Shown: in pieces, positions 11,058 through 25,174 of the stretch
How the letters are laid out: each line of letters opens with the position of its first letter
Position numbering within the stretch: position 1 is the first letter of the stretch
From: Amanita rubescens
Taxonomy: Eukaryota; Basidiomycota; Agaricomycetes; Agaricales; Amanitaceae
Direction of reading: 5' to 3'
DNA length: 64,000 nucleotides
Assembly: GCA_015039365.1 (NCBI GenBank)
Contig: WION01000008.1
Span: 744,001-808,000, forward strand
Position numbers and translations under genes: made by a program
Notes under the pieces: model-generated
Database searches by the model: none
The model's input: the letters and a program-made list of their open reading frames with translations, nothing else
What the model was told of the DNA's origin: nothing

Positions 11058-13042
11058 ATGCAGTCGGTTGCTTCGCGTACTTGGCTCAGAGCAGGACGTA
11101 TTCAACGTCCAAATGGTGCTGTTGCCAATGGTTCATTGCGCACCATTTCAATGCCTTCTTCAATTCGGTCAGTAAGACCCACCACTGCTCCTCCGCCGGT
11201 TCCCGGAATTGGCATCCGGTCATCGATACCGTCTATCACTCGAGCCATGTCTCACAACTACGGAGGGGAGTCTACTATCCGCCCAGAAGCTGATAAGGTC
11301 CTTCAAGATATCGCTGACTACGTCCACAACTACAAAATCAGTTCTGAACTGGCATTTGAAACCGCCAGACTCTGTCTCATCGATACTGTTGGATGTGGAT
11401 TGGAGGCGCTTCGATTCCCAGAGTGTACCAAACTCTTGGGACCTGTTGTTGCGGGCACTATCGTGCCAAATGGTATGCTCTGTTCATTTATTTCAAACGC
11501 GTTCATCAGACGTTCCCAGGTACTCGGGTTCCCGGAACCAATTACCAGCTCGATCCCGTGCGTGGGGCGTTCAACATCGGTGCCGCTATTCGCTGGCTAG
11601 ATTTCAACGATTGTTTCCTTGCGGCGGAGTGTGCGTCTTATCTTTTTAGTATATTCTACATCCTCTGATCTGCCTGCAGGGGGTCACCCTTCCGACAACC
11701 TTGGAGCAATCTTGGCGGTTGCGGACCATCTAGCGCGACAGGGGCAGCAACTGACCATTCGTGACGTCTTGGAGTCTATGATCAAAGCGCACGAAATCCA
11801 GGGTGGTATTGCTCTCCTAAACTCCTTCAATAGAGTAGGCCTGGATCATGTAGTTTTGGTCAAAGTTGCTTCTACCGCCGTTGTTTCGAAATTACTCGGC
11901 CTCGACAGAGATCAAACCGTTGATGCTATTTCGCAAGCTTGGGTCGACGGCCAATCTCTCAGGACGTACCGCCATGCTCCCAATACTGGCCCACGCAAGG
12001 CTTGGGCTGCTGGAGACGCTTGTTCGCGTGCTGTCAACCTCGCTTTGATGGTCAAGAAAGGCGAAAAGGGATTGCCTTCTGTTTTGACAGCCAAAACTTG
12101 GGGCTTTTATGACGTCCTTTTCAAGGTATCCTCACACTATTCATGATCAGAGTCGAATCTTATTAATTCGAATCAGGGCAAAGAATTTGAGTTCCAGCGG
12201 CCGTATGGCTCATATATCATGGAGAATGTTCTCTTCAAGATATCATATCCTGCTGAATTCCACGCCCAGACCGCCGTCGAAGCGGCACACACTATTTATA
12301 AAAAATTGAAGGAAATGGGTAAAACATCCGACGACATCAAGAGCGTCAGGATTCGCACCCAAGAAGCTGCTATTAGAATCATTGATAAGCAAGGTCCCTT
12401 GGACAATTTCGCTGATAGAGAGTAGGTTCTCCAAAGAGCGTCATCTTCTCCACCTACTGATATCTTGAACAGCCATGCGATCAACTACATGGTGGCTTAT
12501 CCCTTGATCTTCGGCGAGCTCACCTCGGAAAGCTAGTAAGTACTATCCTGCAGTTCCAAGGATGATGAGGCTATTTTGCGTAAGCACCGATGTCGCCGCT
12601 GCGGATCCTCGCATCGACGCTTTGCGTGCCAAGATATACTGCGAAGAAGATAGACGCTTTAGCGCCGAATATCACGCACCCGATAAACGCTCCATTGGTA
12701 ATGCTTTGCTGGTAGAGTTGAACGATGGTACTGTATTAGACGAGGTTGAAGTTGAGTATCCTGTTGGCCACAAGCGTAGGAGAGCGGAAGGCACTCCTCT
12801 CTTGATCAACAAGTTTAAGAAGTATGATACTCGTCGTATTTTTGTTAGCCATGCCTGACCAAGTGACATAGGCACGTTTCGCACCATTACGACGACGCCC
12901 ATCAAAAAAGGTGAGCGACGCACATATTCCGTTTACTGTTGCATGCTCAAGACCCCAAAGGATTCTGGATACCGTCTCAGATGCCGCTTCGCTGTTTAAG
13001 ATGCCTGTCGACAAGTTCACGGACCTCTTCGTCAAGGTGTAA
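11058..13042 (+). CDS. PDH1: 2-Methylcitrate dehydratase, MmgE/PrpD family, mitochondrial
   Basis: PrpD enzymes dehydrate 2-methylcitrate to cis-2-methylaconitate in the methylcitrate cycle, which disposes of propionyl-CoA. The first 40 residues are Arg/Ser-rich without acids ([14 protein letters not shown]), a likely mitochondrial presequence. The catalytic part has [81 protein letters not shown] and [17 protein letters not shown] [12 protein letters not shown]. About seven introns join in phase, and the protein ends near [10 protein letters not shown]. Length is normal for the family and no frame break is needed. The downstream neighbour converges with about 100 bases between stops. Confidence 0.93.
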
Positions 13043-13142
13043 TCGCATTGGCATTGGCTCTGCCAATAATTTTCGGGTACAAAACGCTCAATCAACATGT
13101 ATTTAATTCCCTAACAATACAACAAACATGTGCTCTCGTGGA

Positions 13143-15394
13143 CTACTTTGAGGGTCGTATTGATGATGAACTTCGGCTTCTCTTACGATTTCTCATCTTC
13201 TTTACCGTAGTCCCAGCTGGCTCAATTAGGCGTTGTCCATGAAATGCACTGTTTTCTTTTTCTTCGTGATTGGCAGTCAGCTTTGCAGATCCTACGTTGT
13301 TGCCAGGGAGCTTTACTATTGCCTTCAACTTGTGGTTCAAACCAGTTTCGGTCACCACGTCCGTCATTGCCTCGTGATTCGGCGATTTGCATGTCTGAGG
13401 GTTGAAATCCTTCGAATCAGGGCTCGGCGCCTCTCGGATAGCTTGATGGGCAGCCTTCGTCTGGTCGGAATTCCAAGGATCTGAGACCGCGCGCACGGCC
13501 GTCCTAGAGGAGCATACTGGAGGAATCGTCGCATCGTCCATGAGGGCGTTTACATCCTCCTCCGCTACAGATGATAATCGCCGCTGGATAAGACGAGCTA
13601 GAGGGATAGACCGGGGCTGTTGCGAAATGCCTCGAAAGCGTCTTTCTGGAGAAGTGGTGATTCCCTGACCATTGTTTTGTAGTAGAATTTTGTTTACGGT
13701 TGGTGCCGGTAGCTCGGGAGTAAGGCTCACAGCTAAATTTCTAGACTCGCTGAAATCGTCTCGACTAGCCAGTCCCGCAGATGGCGAGGCCATCGTGACT
13801 GGTGAATTACAATCTGGTTTTACAGCGCGTCGTTCGCCTGGCCGGAGTTTTTCAGTAATCCAATTGTTGATGTCTTGTATGCAGTTTTTGGTTCCAAAAG
13901 ATGATAATATTTGCTTGTCATTTGGCGGCTCATAAGCAATCTGGGGAGACACCGTGTCCAAGGGGGGTGGCGTATATATGTACGGAGACCAGTATGGGGA
14001 AGATGGATCAGGCGGTGTTGACAAATATGATTCTGCACTTCTCGTTTGGTCAAGGACCGTCGGCCACCTAGTATTTTGCACGAAATCAGAAAACCGCGGC
14101 TCAACGACAATCCGTGGCAAGAGGTGTGGGGAAGGTGAGCCAGAAGGTATAAAAGGCGCTGCCGACGGTTTCAAAGTGCTCTGTTCGCTATCTTGACGAG
14201 AAAATTTATGCTTTGGAGGGCGTAGTTCGATTGTATCTTGCCAATTCAGGCCCAAGCCTCTATTCCAGTCTTGGATTCCCGGTTCATGTACTTTTGAATG
14301 TCCGGCTTTAGTATGTAATATTCGATCATATGCAAGACCTTTACGCTGAATGGCAATGGAAGACTGCTTCCCTTGTATGCTCTCGCGTGCGTGTTCGCGA
14401 GTAACGGTAAGCTGCGACAAATCGATTGGTCCATGATTTGGCAAAATTGGACCACTTAGTTTGGGGCTAGTTTGCAACCTAGGTGGAATTGTCTGATTTT
14501 TCGGATGCGAGCCAACTTGCCCGTGGCTTCGAGGCTGATTATCTTCGATATTGAGCCCCCAGATCATGTTCGACAGGTCCTCACCCTCTATGATCGTTCC
14601 TTCCGCGCCTCTAGTAAGAAGTCAAATGGAGAATGTCTGGCGCTAGTACGCACTTACGAAGGGCAACGAGCGTAGGGCAATGATAACGGGCCATGCAACG
14701 CAGGAATTGGTCTCGGTGGAGAATTCGCCCAGGAGATCCAGCCTCATAGACAAATTAAACGATCATTAGCGGCTAGGAGGAAAAAAATACCACTATTTTC
14801 ATTGTATTCTTGGTTATATGCACATTTCGGTCGAAGTAGAGTTCGCGGCACGTGAGAATTATTGCCGATTATCATAATTGATTCAGGAGACGAGGGAGGT
14901 GATGGTGTGCATGGTAGGTCCGAGTGTGGACGCGGATGACTATGGAGCATCGACGGCTTTGAGAAGCTATGTGTAGTGGACTCCATGGAGAGGGTACTAG
15001 TATCCAAGGATGAAAAGCTATCCGAAGCACCTGGGCTCGAAGGTTTCGATCGTTCTGGCATTGAAACGACACGCTGGGATTCCTCGGGGTTCATATTATC
15101 TGTGTATTCTTCTGGAAGAGAAACCGTGCGCTTCGCAGAAGATCTGAAATCGACAGGGCGATTGAAAGGTAACTCGGCGTATCGTTTACGGGCCGAAATA
15201 GAACGCGTAGAAGGATCTCTCCCAGAGGACGCATCGGACAGATGCTTTTCCGAGTCGATATATGCGCTATTTTGACGAGCTAGAATATCGCCAGCATTCC
15301 CGCCGGTGGAGATATCTTGTTCAAGCACATCGGACGGCCTTGAACGGACTGCAGAAAGGTCTGTTTGCGTAGCTTTTTCAGTGTATACCTTCAT
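13143..15394 (-). CDS. Conserved basidiomycete protein, Ser/Pro-rich, function unknown
   Basis: Two large exons and one short one give about 690 residues. The start chosen is MKVYTEKATQTD; an in-frame upstream methionine at 15445 is possible. The protein is Ser/Pro/Arg-rich and mostly disordered. The only compact block spans the exon joins: SGWISWANSPPRPIPALHG, LSLPYARCPSGAEGT, IIEGEDLSNMIWGLN. This looks like a conserved core and may be the functional part. The tail has short basic clusters (VKKMRNRKRSRSSSS) consistent with nuclear entry. No catalytic motif is seen. RNase H2 subunit B lies upstream on the same strand, 188 bases away, and the PrpD gene converges downstream. Confidence 0.75.
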
Positions 15395-15582
15395 GTGAAA
15401 TGATTGCCTCCAAGTAAAAGTTCGGCGGGATGAGGAACAAATCAAGAAGAGAGGATGGGCGATGCGATTGAAGCAAAGTAGAGAGGCGGAGTCTTAAATA
15501 ATTCAGACCTGCAAATTGGGAAAAGGTATATATGCGCACAATGGAGGTACATTTCTGTAAATACAGAAACAATGCTCAGCGC

Positions 15583-16879
15583 TCAGGCTTTCTTGAAATA
15601 ACTCGACAACTTTGCCATTCCATTGACATTCATCTTTTTCAGCTTTTCGACGCCTTGCGAGGCTTTATTTTTCCTCTTCTTGTCTTCATGCTGCATTGCT
15701 GCACTGGTTGATTCTCGTTTTGGCTTTGGATTCCCAGGTGCAATGACTTCATCACGCAGGTTTTTTAGATGCTTTTCTAGGTCACCGAAGCTGACAGGAA
15801 CTAAGCTAAAGAGACAAACAGGATAAAGGAGACTCACTCGTAGGAGGCTTCTAACGCACCACCGAGACTCTTCGGCAAGTATTGGCTCAAGGTTTCGCAG
15901 GCGGCCCGGATCCGGGCAACTAGTGTAAAGTCTCAATAGTCATCGCAATGCACACCGACGCAACGTGCCTTCGAGCAGCTTTTCTTTGCCATCGTCGAAC
16001 AATCCATCCTTTGCCAAATTGCGAAGAAGAGTTTTTGATCCCTCTACAGTGCTTGGAGAGGATAAATAGGCAACTTTCTTCCGTAGGTATTCGAGGGCTT
16101 TGCTCTCGCTAAATCTGTACACTTCTATCTTTGATGTAATTTCTGTAGAAGGTGTCAAAAAAGGACCGGACAGCTAATCTGGGACCAATTCACCTTTCAT
16201 ATCACACACGCGTCTGAGAGCGTCTTTAATGCAAGGCAATGAAGCAAGTTGGAGAATATCTTGTGCATTAACGTCATAAGATGTGTCGTCATGTCTACCA
16301 CAACGTTCTTCAATCTTGAGAGAAGCATCCTCAAAAATATCATCGGCTGGTCGAAAATGATGTTCGTACCCATCTTCAGGCTAGGCAAGGATATGCGTAA
16401 GGCATCCATGACATAGAAACAAACTTACTGGATTAGTAGCCTGCAATATCGGGAATAACAAGAAGGTTGGATCAATCGGTGACATTAGCAAAAGCCTGCC
16501 ATCTGACAGGTGTTAGAAATTAGGCATACACGACCACCATACGCTCACCAGAAACAACCTCATTATCTAAAAACCAGGACCGAGTTTCCGCTGGCGTAAC
16601 AGCTTGTACTTCCAATATTACGCTTATATCACCCGCAGTGTCCTTCGGTCCCTTGACAGGTAGAAATAGCGATGCAATTCCTTCGGGTGTCGTTAAGAAA
16701 CTGGTAGGTAAGTGTGTTTGGAACGCACCAGTTCTGGGATGTGGCAGGCGAAGGAAATTGGCACTGTGGTCGACGTGGGTGGTAAGACCATCCAAGAGAT
16801 CTGGATATATGAGTAAGAAAAGGATTGTAGTCTTGCGAGGACTCCTACCAACAGGAAGGACACACACATACGTCGCCAT
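15583..16879 (-). CDS. RNASEH2B: Ribonuclease H2 subunit B (Rnh202-like)
   Basis: This is the scaffold subunit of the heterotrimeric enzyme that removes ribonucleotides from DNA. The N terminus MATYVCVLPVG leads into a triple-barrel type region with LPHPRTGAFQTHL and AETRSWFLDNEVVSDGRLLLMSPIDPTFLL, the family signature. The helical part follows (SKALEYLRKKVAYLSS, LLRNLAKDGLFDDGKEKLL, RIRAACETLSQYLPKSLGGALEASY). The C terminus ends GMAKLSSYFKKA, close to the PCNA-interacting style of other family members. Six introns are inferred. One join, near 15915-15955, is uncertain: it needs a GTCGGT donor or a one-base skip. Confidence 0.88.
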
Positions 16880-16973
16880 GTTAGGCGCGTCTATGTGACA
16901 CTTTGTGCTTATTTATTTATTTCGATAAAATCAAATAGTAGTTGCATTGTACGAGTGCCGAAGGAAAAACAAA

Positions 16974-18196
16974 CTACTGATCACCAACAACTTTCCCATG
17001 TGTGCTATCCGGCCCATCACCTGCATCCACAACCAAGTTGAGTAGATGACCACCATCATTACCCCCCCCTCCAGCCATACTATTAGGATTGTCCTGACCA
17101 TCAGGAGCGCCATCAGCCGTGGAGCCATTTCCTCCTGTCGGTGCACCGCTCCCGTTGCCGGGATTGCTGGGATTTCCTGTTCCATTTGCGCTATTTCCAA
17201 TGTCCGCTGGTTGTGAGCCGCTCGGCGGAGAAGGACCACTACCTTGATTGTTGTTTCCGGTTTCTGGGGCGGGTTGTGTGTTTTGAGGTTGTGCACCGTT
17301 CGGCGAGCCACTGCCTCCATTTGTCCGGAGCCTGCTGTGGTTGTGTGTCGTGCGGGGCAGAACCGCCACTTCCATTGTTGTTTTCGGTGCTCGAAGCAGG
17401 GCTGTGCACTTTGAGGTTGTGAGCCGCTTGGCGAGGGCGAGCCACTGCCTCCATCGTTGCTTCCAGTGCTCGAGGCGTCAGATGAATTCGCACCAGTATT
17501 GGCAGACTCTCCGCTACCTTGGCCGTTGTTCCCTTGAGCTCCGCCGTTTGGATTCGTAGACCCATTAGTGCTTCCAGTCGACGCATCGCCAGATTTTGAT
17601 CCGTTGTTAGCGTTGTCGCCCTGAGATCCACTCGGATTCGTCGGTTCAGAAGTCCCGCCACCGAGGACAACGGTAACTTCTACGTCATTGCCTACAGTGA
17701 CCTGCCCGGCGGTGCGACCTGTATCGTTGCCGGTTCCCTGAATCGGGGTAACGCCGGAGACAGTGCCTGTATAGGTTTGTCCGGTAGATGGGGCTCCCAC
17801 TCGCGCAGAAGAGGAGCCAGAGCTAGAACTTGAACCAGCTTGTGCAATGTCTTGTCCTTGAGGATTATTGCCACCGTCTGGTTGCGCGATTACTACTTTA
17901 CCGGCGAAATTGCCATCCGATCCAGACGAGTTGACTATGTCACTCCGTGTGCGCAGAGCGCTGTGGTGTACATTCAACGTCGAGGCTTGACCGTGATGGT
18001 TGGCTGGATCGCCAGGGTATATGCGGCGTGCAGCGATCATGGAAGAGCCCTGGTTAATAGCAGCCTGAGAGGCGCTTCAAAAATAGTTTTCCTGGTTTAA
18101 GCAAGTAACACTCACCTGGCGGATAGCGATGGGAGTTGCAGAGACAAAAGCGTGCATCAGCAGGAGAAAAGATAGTCTGATGTGAATAGAATGCAT
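16974..18196 (-). CDS. Secreted Gly/Asn/Ser/Gln-rich low-complexity protein (two apparent +1 frame breaks)
   Basis: Exon 1 encodes a signal peptide (MHSIHIRLSFLLLMHAFVSA, then TPIAIRQ), followed by a 50-base intron. The mature protein begins AAINQGSSMIAARRIYPGD and becomes a long Gly/Asn/Ser/Thr/Gln-rich chain with loosely repeated units of the type GSGSPxxSGxQPQxxQP and ETGNNNQGSG. One reading frame stays open throughout, but after about 17398 it loses the composition bias and reads basic, Trp-rich residues. Skipping one base near 17398 and one near 17326 keeps the biased composition to the end (GKVVGDQ). The protein may be a cell-surface or secreted structural protein. No enzyme motif is present. 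A TATA box lies about 80 bases upstream. Confidence 0.7.
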
Positions 18197-18276
18197 GATA
18201 AAAGAATGTGTAACGCAAAGGATAGTGATGATATGGGAGAGAGAGACGAAGGACGAGGATGTCCAACGGAACAGGC

Positions 18277-18284
18277 TTTATATC
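18277..18284 (-). promoter_or_regulatory. TATA box of the secreted Gly/Asn-rich protein gene
   Basis: On the minus strand the sequence reads ATATAAAG, 81 bases before the ATG at 18196. It lies between this gene and the ATP sulfurylase stop at 18350. Function is inferred from position. Confidence 0.45.
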
Positions 18285-18349
18285 GCGGCTAACAAGGTGA
18301 CGTCAATAGATTAGAAAAGGAATTGCCTTTCCTGCCTAATGCAGCGGTA

Positions 18350-20550
<2,201 letters not shown>

Positions 20551-20858
20551 ATCTCAGGATATAGTAGATGCTGAGGGGGCATCTCGACGGTCACATTTTC
20601 TATAGCACGAATAATTGTGAACAATCACGCCATCGTCGATGGCCGAACGGAGCGGCGAGAATCGGTCTCTTCCTGATATGTTACACAAGTGTCAGGGAGT
20701 ATAGTTGGGCCGGTACAAACGTGGATTGGTGTTTTCAATGGCAATCACCGCATTATATTGCAACAATATTGACGTTGTTCGAACTGATATCACATATAGC
20801 AATACAAATTAAATAGCGAAGTAACTAATCTACTTGTACACGGTAACAATCCCTTTAG
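20551..20858. other. Intergenic region, MET3 promoter
   Basis: This is 308 bases upstream of MET3 and downstream of the DUF7330-like gene. I see no open frame of interest and no confident TATA box. Confidence 0.4.
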
Positions 20859-22623
20859 TCATGACACTATACTCAACGAAATTGGACCGAGAGCAGAGAC
20901 GACTACGATTTGTCCATTCGAAGGTGCAGTTGCCGGAGGTGGAGGACAATCTCCGATGCAGCCACACATCCTCTCGTATGATTGCGTGTCAAACGCGATC
21001 ACAGGTTGTGAAGGGCCATTGACAGAGGCGGGCGCCAGCTTCGTCTGCAGATCGAACCCGCCTCGGTATGACGATTGCAGTGAGATGTTGGTCGGCGCCC
21101 CATTATTTGCCACATATAATCTAAGAGGTAGTCCTGTTGGTGCATCGAACGAAAGATTGATAGGTGCAGAGAAGGTTTTCACACGACTATTGAAAATCGG
21201 ACTCGGTGATTTTGCGTCATTGTTGGAGCTGGATAATGATACTGCCGCATTTATCGCGCTAAATCATCTCATCAGCTTTGTTTGCATGCGCGGCAAATCG
21301 AAGTTCGTACCCGTTGCCAGTATCTAAAATGAGAGTAGGGGTTGCCATAATAGATGCGAATGATATATTAGAAGTGATAGGGCTGAGAAATGATAATAAG
21401 ATTGTTGCCGTAAAAGTAGGTAGTTGGTTGACTCACCCGTCTATGGTATCCAAAATGAGCGATTCAGATACATGGAATGTGCCTGTTATTGAAGAACGTA
21501 TGTTCTGGATGCCTATGATAGGGGCTTTCATGGACTTATGCCCACGTGAACGACGTATTTCGTCGATAAAGCAATGGGCCTTACCTGGCACTCGATTTCG
21601 TTCATAGTACCAAAGATGGAAACTTTGTTAAAGGTGACGTGTTTTGAAAGGTGAGCAAACTGTTGTGAGAATTGGGGTAGGTAAGTTATAAACCCTGGCA
21701 CAACGTATGGTGAGGATTTCCAAGGGAATAGAAGTTGGATATTGAAATTGAGATATTGAAATTCTGATAGATTCCCAGGGGCCTGTCGTGTACTTTCAGT
21801 CTCGGAGGTGCTACGGTAGTGATATATATACGAACATAAATTGTCATTCCTCTGTTTGGATCCTGCTGGCAGACACAGATGTTTGTTTGCTGAAGGAGAG
21901 TATAATCGGAAGCGTTTGCTTGCAGTTGGACGACAATTTCTGTTGCCTTATGGTCCGAGTTTATCCCAACAGTCAAACTCCCTCCCACACCGTTTGTCAC
22001 CTGATAGTCGATAGAGGATATATTGGAACGGATCGCGATGGGACTAGTCGAAGGAAAATACGTTGGGTATCTGTGGGGAAGTGCGTTAAGGCATTGGCAA
22101 GTAACAATATGAGAGCAGCGCTAACGATGCTTGTAACGCCGGAGAACCATTAATGAGTTGCTGCCATTCATCGCAATCGAAATTTGATGAGGAGAAGGGT
22201 ATAACGGCCGCGTCTATAAAATTGGCTGGAGGCGAGTTGCCCTCAATCCATATGTTGGCTGAGCTCGGCGCTCTCGAGTTGCTTGCTTCAGAGCTTCTCC
22301 GTTTCTTAATTGACAAAACGTCAGAAGGGAACTGTCAACAAGCATAGGAAGGTAACTACCAAAACCACCGGAAGCACAATGACAGCCGAAAGTGCAACGT
22401 AAATGGCTAGGGCATAGAAGGTTGCCTTCAGAATTCTGGCATTCCTCGTTTTCTTTGATGAAGACTGAAGGTTTCTGATGATGAGCCTATGCTGTGCTTC
22501 CGAGGACTCGTAGTCGGGCAGAGAGGATAAAGAGCGTCCGACGGCTTTGTCTGGGTAACGAACGGTCGAGCCAGCGACGAGAGCGTCAAACTTTACATGA
22601 TCCTCCTCGTCAAGAATGATCAT
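20859..22623 (-). CDS. DUF7330-like single-pass membrane protein of basidiomycetes
   Basis: The N terminus is cytosolic (MIILDEEDHVKFDALVAGST) and followed by one strong membrane segment (FYALAIYVALSAVIVLPVVLVVTFL). The extracellular or lumenal part is beta-rich with repeated patterns such as GTFHVSESLILDTIDG, GPITSNISF, LILDTGNGAINAAVSL and TFSAPINLSFDAP. This is the adhesin-like repeated-strand pattern seen in the basidiomycete family annotated DUF7330. Seven or so introns join in phase; the two apparent frame conflicts near 22150 and 21800 are resolved by introns with GTTACA and GTTCGT donors. Function is unknown. ERO1 lies 116 bases upstream on the same strand. Confidence 0.78.
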
Positions 22624-22739
22624 GCTGCAGCTAAATCATGGAGGGGAACGAGTGCAGGTTTAATCCCACAGTGGGCAGCTGTTGCCAGTTTCGGATGTGA
22701 CAGGTGAAACGCGTAAGCAATATTACATTATAACTAATA

Positions 22740-24769
22740 TTATAACTCGGGCCTCGCCTGTGCCGAAGGGCCGAAAGCCGAAGATAGTACACTTGCACCG
22801 CGCTCAACCACATTCATCACAAGCTCGATACACATCTTCGTACTCTGTCGACATTTCTGCAGAATGAAGTCGAATCGGCTTTTCAGTTTCGCATTCGGTG
22901 CTCCTGCAGCAATCTCTGCCTGTTGAACCGAATCAGCCTCTGCGTACTCTCGCATAGCGTATCGTCTTACCTGATATCCCGCCGACTTCTCAGCATCTTC
23001 AACTAGCTTTTTGGACTCTTCCACGCTAGCCTCAGACCACATACGACGAAAGTCATTGACGCTTTCGAGACTTTCGCTGAAGCGGAATAATGTATTGAAA
23101 AGTGCGACAATCTCCGACCGTTGCAGTAGATTAGAATTGGCTCGAGGACTACACTATCAAATCACCGAAGCGAATCAGTAGGAGATGTACTCACTCAAGA
23201 GCCTTATCATCCATTTCAAATAGAACTTTCATCGCCGTAGCTAGACCAGTGATTTGAACCTTTCCCCACAGCCGGCATTTGTCACAGCCAACACAATCCA
23301 TGATATGGGACACGTTGCGGAAATGGGCCTTGAACTCTTCCTTCAGAATCTGGAAAATGTGACATGTTGGTTTGCTCAGAGTGGATCAGGATCCAGACTT
23401 ACGTTGGCATTTTCACCACGGAATAGGACCGTCTCGTCAAATCGTCCAACCTCATGGGCGATGTTAAGAATGGTCGACAACTTTTCTAATGTCACCTCAT
23501 CATCTTCGTGATTACCATTTGAACAGTAATCATACGCCGATAAATAAGGGCGGAGCCTTTCTACGGCACGTAGCATTAAGACAGTATTAAAATAGATGTA
23601 CTGCAATCTCTCAGGATGAGAAGCGACGCGATTAATGAAACATTGTAGATTAGGGCCCTGCAAAATGTCAGTGAGATGATTGGAATATATATCGAGAGAC
23701 AAACCCATTCCCCTGTAGATTGGTCTAAATATTCCTTGCATATGTGCGTTGATATAGATGCGTGTAGCCCTAGTCGCGATTAGCACGTAGCCTACACCCA
23801 GTAAACTGAACCAAAGTACCTGATATAACCTTGTAGTATACTCGCTTTTCCAAGCAGTGGGTATCGTGTCTTTTCTCATCGCCAAGCACAACTTCCGAAA
23901 GGGTGCTCGGAAGTGACACTGGTGACGGAGACTTCGCCGCCATCAAATTATATTCAACTAAACCAAAGCAATTTTCTTCGTATATCGCCCGCCATATCCG
24001 GTGTGCATGTGGTCCAGTATAACCCGTGTATCGTTCAGGAATAAGTGTTAGATCATAATAGTCACCCTCTGAAAGCAGATTAATTAACTTAACGACATAA
24101 TACTTTGGCCACTAACCAGTCTGATCATCTAGGAAACAGAAATCAGAGTCACGATAATAACACCCAGGTAGCCGATGCAACTGCGTGACAGTCAGCTACT
24201 GCTGGAAACGACGGTGGACTCGACTCACTTTGTCTGACGTGGTATTTTCGTCCACCTTGCTCAGCGTCGATGCTCTCCATTGCACAGGTATATTGCTCTT
24301 GGGTCTAGTTAGATAAATAAGTGACACTGCGGGACAACATACCTCATCTACAGTGGTGATGGCACAACCAATATTATTGCATGAACCATCGTCTGGCCAG
24401 AATGGGCACTCGCGGTAGAGGTCTAACTGGTACAGAAATAAGAAGCTTCATCGAGGACGAGGAGAAGACTTACTCGAAAATATTTAAAGAAGGGTAAGCG
24501 GACAAGTTGGGCCAAGTTGCTATAAAGCCCTTCATTGACATTTTCCACTGATTCATAATCGCACAAAGTCGTCTCTATGGGACCTTTCAGCTGCTGCAAG
24601 AACTTCAGAATTTTGAATATGTGACTAAGCTGCAACGTACACCCGGGTGTCCACACGCCACGTCCTGGCCTTTTCTTGTAAGGGTGTCCGAAAGAAGGGA
24701 TTGCTTGGTAGCAAGAGTTAGCCATGGGCCCAAGAGAATCAGGGTTAAGTGCAACGCATGGTAGCGCAT
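22740..24769 (-). CDS. ERO1: Endoplasmic reticulum oxidoreductin ERO1
   Basis: ERO1 is the FAD flavoenzyme that reoxidises protein disulfide isomerase in the ER. The start chosen opens a signal peptide ([20 protein letters not shown]). The protein then reads [23 protein letters not shown] and the shuttle region [15 protein letters not shown], whose last two cysteines form the C-x4-C pair. [45 protein letters not shown] and the inner active site [12 protein letters not shown] follow; the last holds C-x2-C-x2-C. The C-terminal tail has several charged helices. About ten introns join in phase, including one that first looked like a frame conflict near 24235. Start and length fit the family. Confidence 0.94.
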
Positions 24770-25174
24770 GGAAGTCGATGCAGAACGAACACGTCGCCGC
24801 TTTGCATCGCAATGGATTAGAAGAAATATTCCACGTGGCCACGGAGGTCAGCTGCTTAGTCAGCGACACAGCCAGGCCTCGGCTGCGTAAATCCAGCCCA
24901 TGAAGCACGAACGTCCAGCGATTGCTGTGCCGTTCCGAATGCACTTGGCTGCGGTAGTTGTAGCGCAAAATGTGGTTTGAGATATTGATGCCACGTCGGT
25001 GGCTCGGGCAAAAGTCCCACGCGTACTCTATTTCGGCATTGCAACTTTACCAACTGCAACCATCATCCCTCTTCTTCAAAAAACGGGTCGTACTTTACTT
25101 CGACTCGTTGACTAGGTTTTCTTCCGTCAAAGGTTAATTATTCTTCGGCCCTTTCGTATTTTTGATAGTCGGCT
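24770..25174. other. Divergent promoter region between ERO1 and the vigilin gene
   Basis: A 405-base gap between two start codons pointing away from each other. Antisense open frames here are shadows; I see no separate gene and no clear TATA box. Confidence 0.45.

Noticed and set aside
17141..17559. Long plus-strand frames opposite the secreted Gly/Asn-rich gene
   Set aside because: They are antisense shadows of low-complexity GC-rich repeats; no start context, signal or domain.
22000..22180. Apparent -1 breaks in the DUF7330-like gene
   Set aside because: A 67-base intron with GTTACA donor and CACAG acceptor restores the frame, as does a 53-base intron further on.
23250..23270. GGTTCAAATC on the minus strand resembling a tRNA B-box
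   Set aside because: It lies inside the ERO1 exon coding the active-site region.
24180..24320. Apparent frame conflict in ERO1 between TTVDE and LPGCYYRD
   Set aside because: The exon is read in a different frame ([15 protein letters not shown]), which joins both neighbours in phase.
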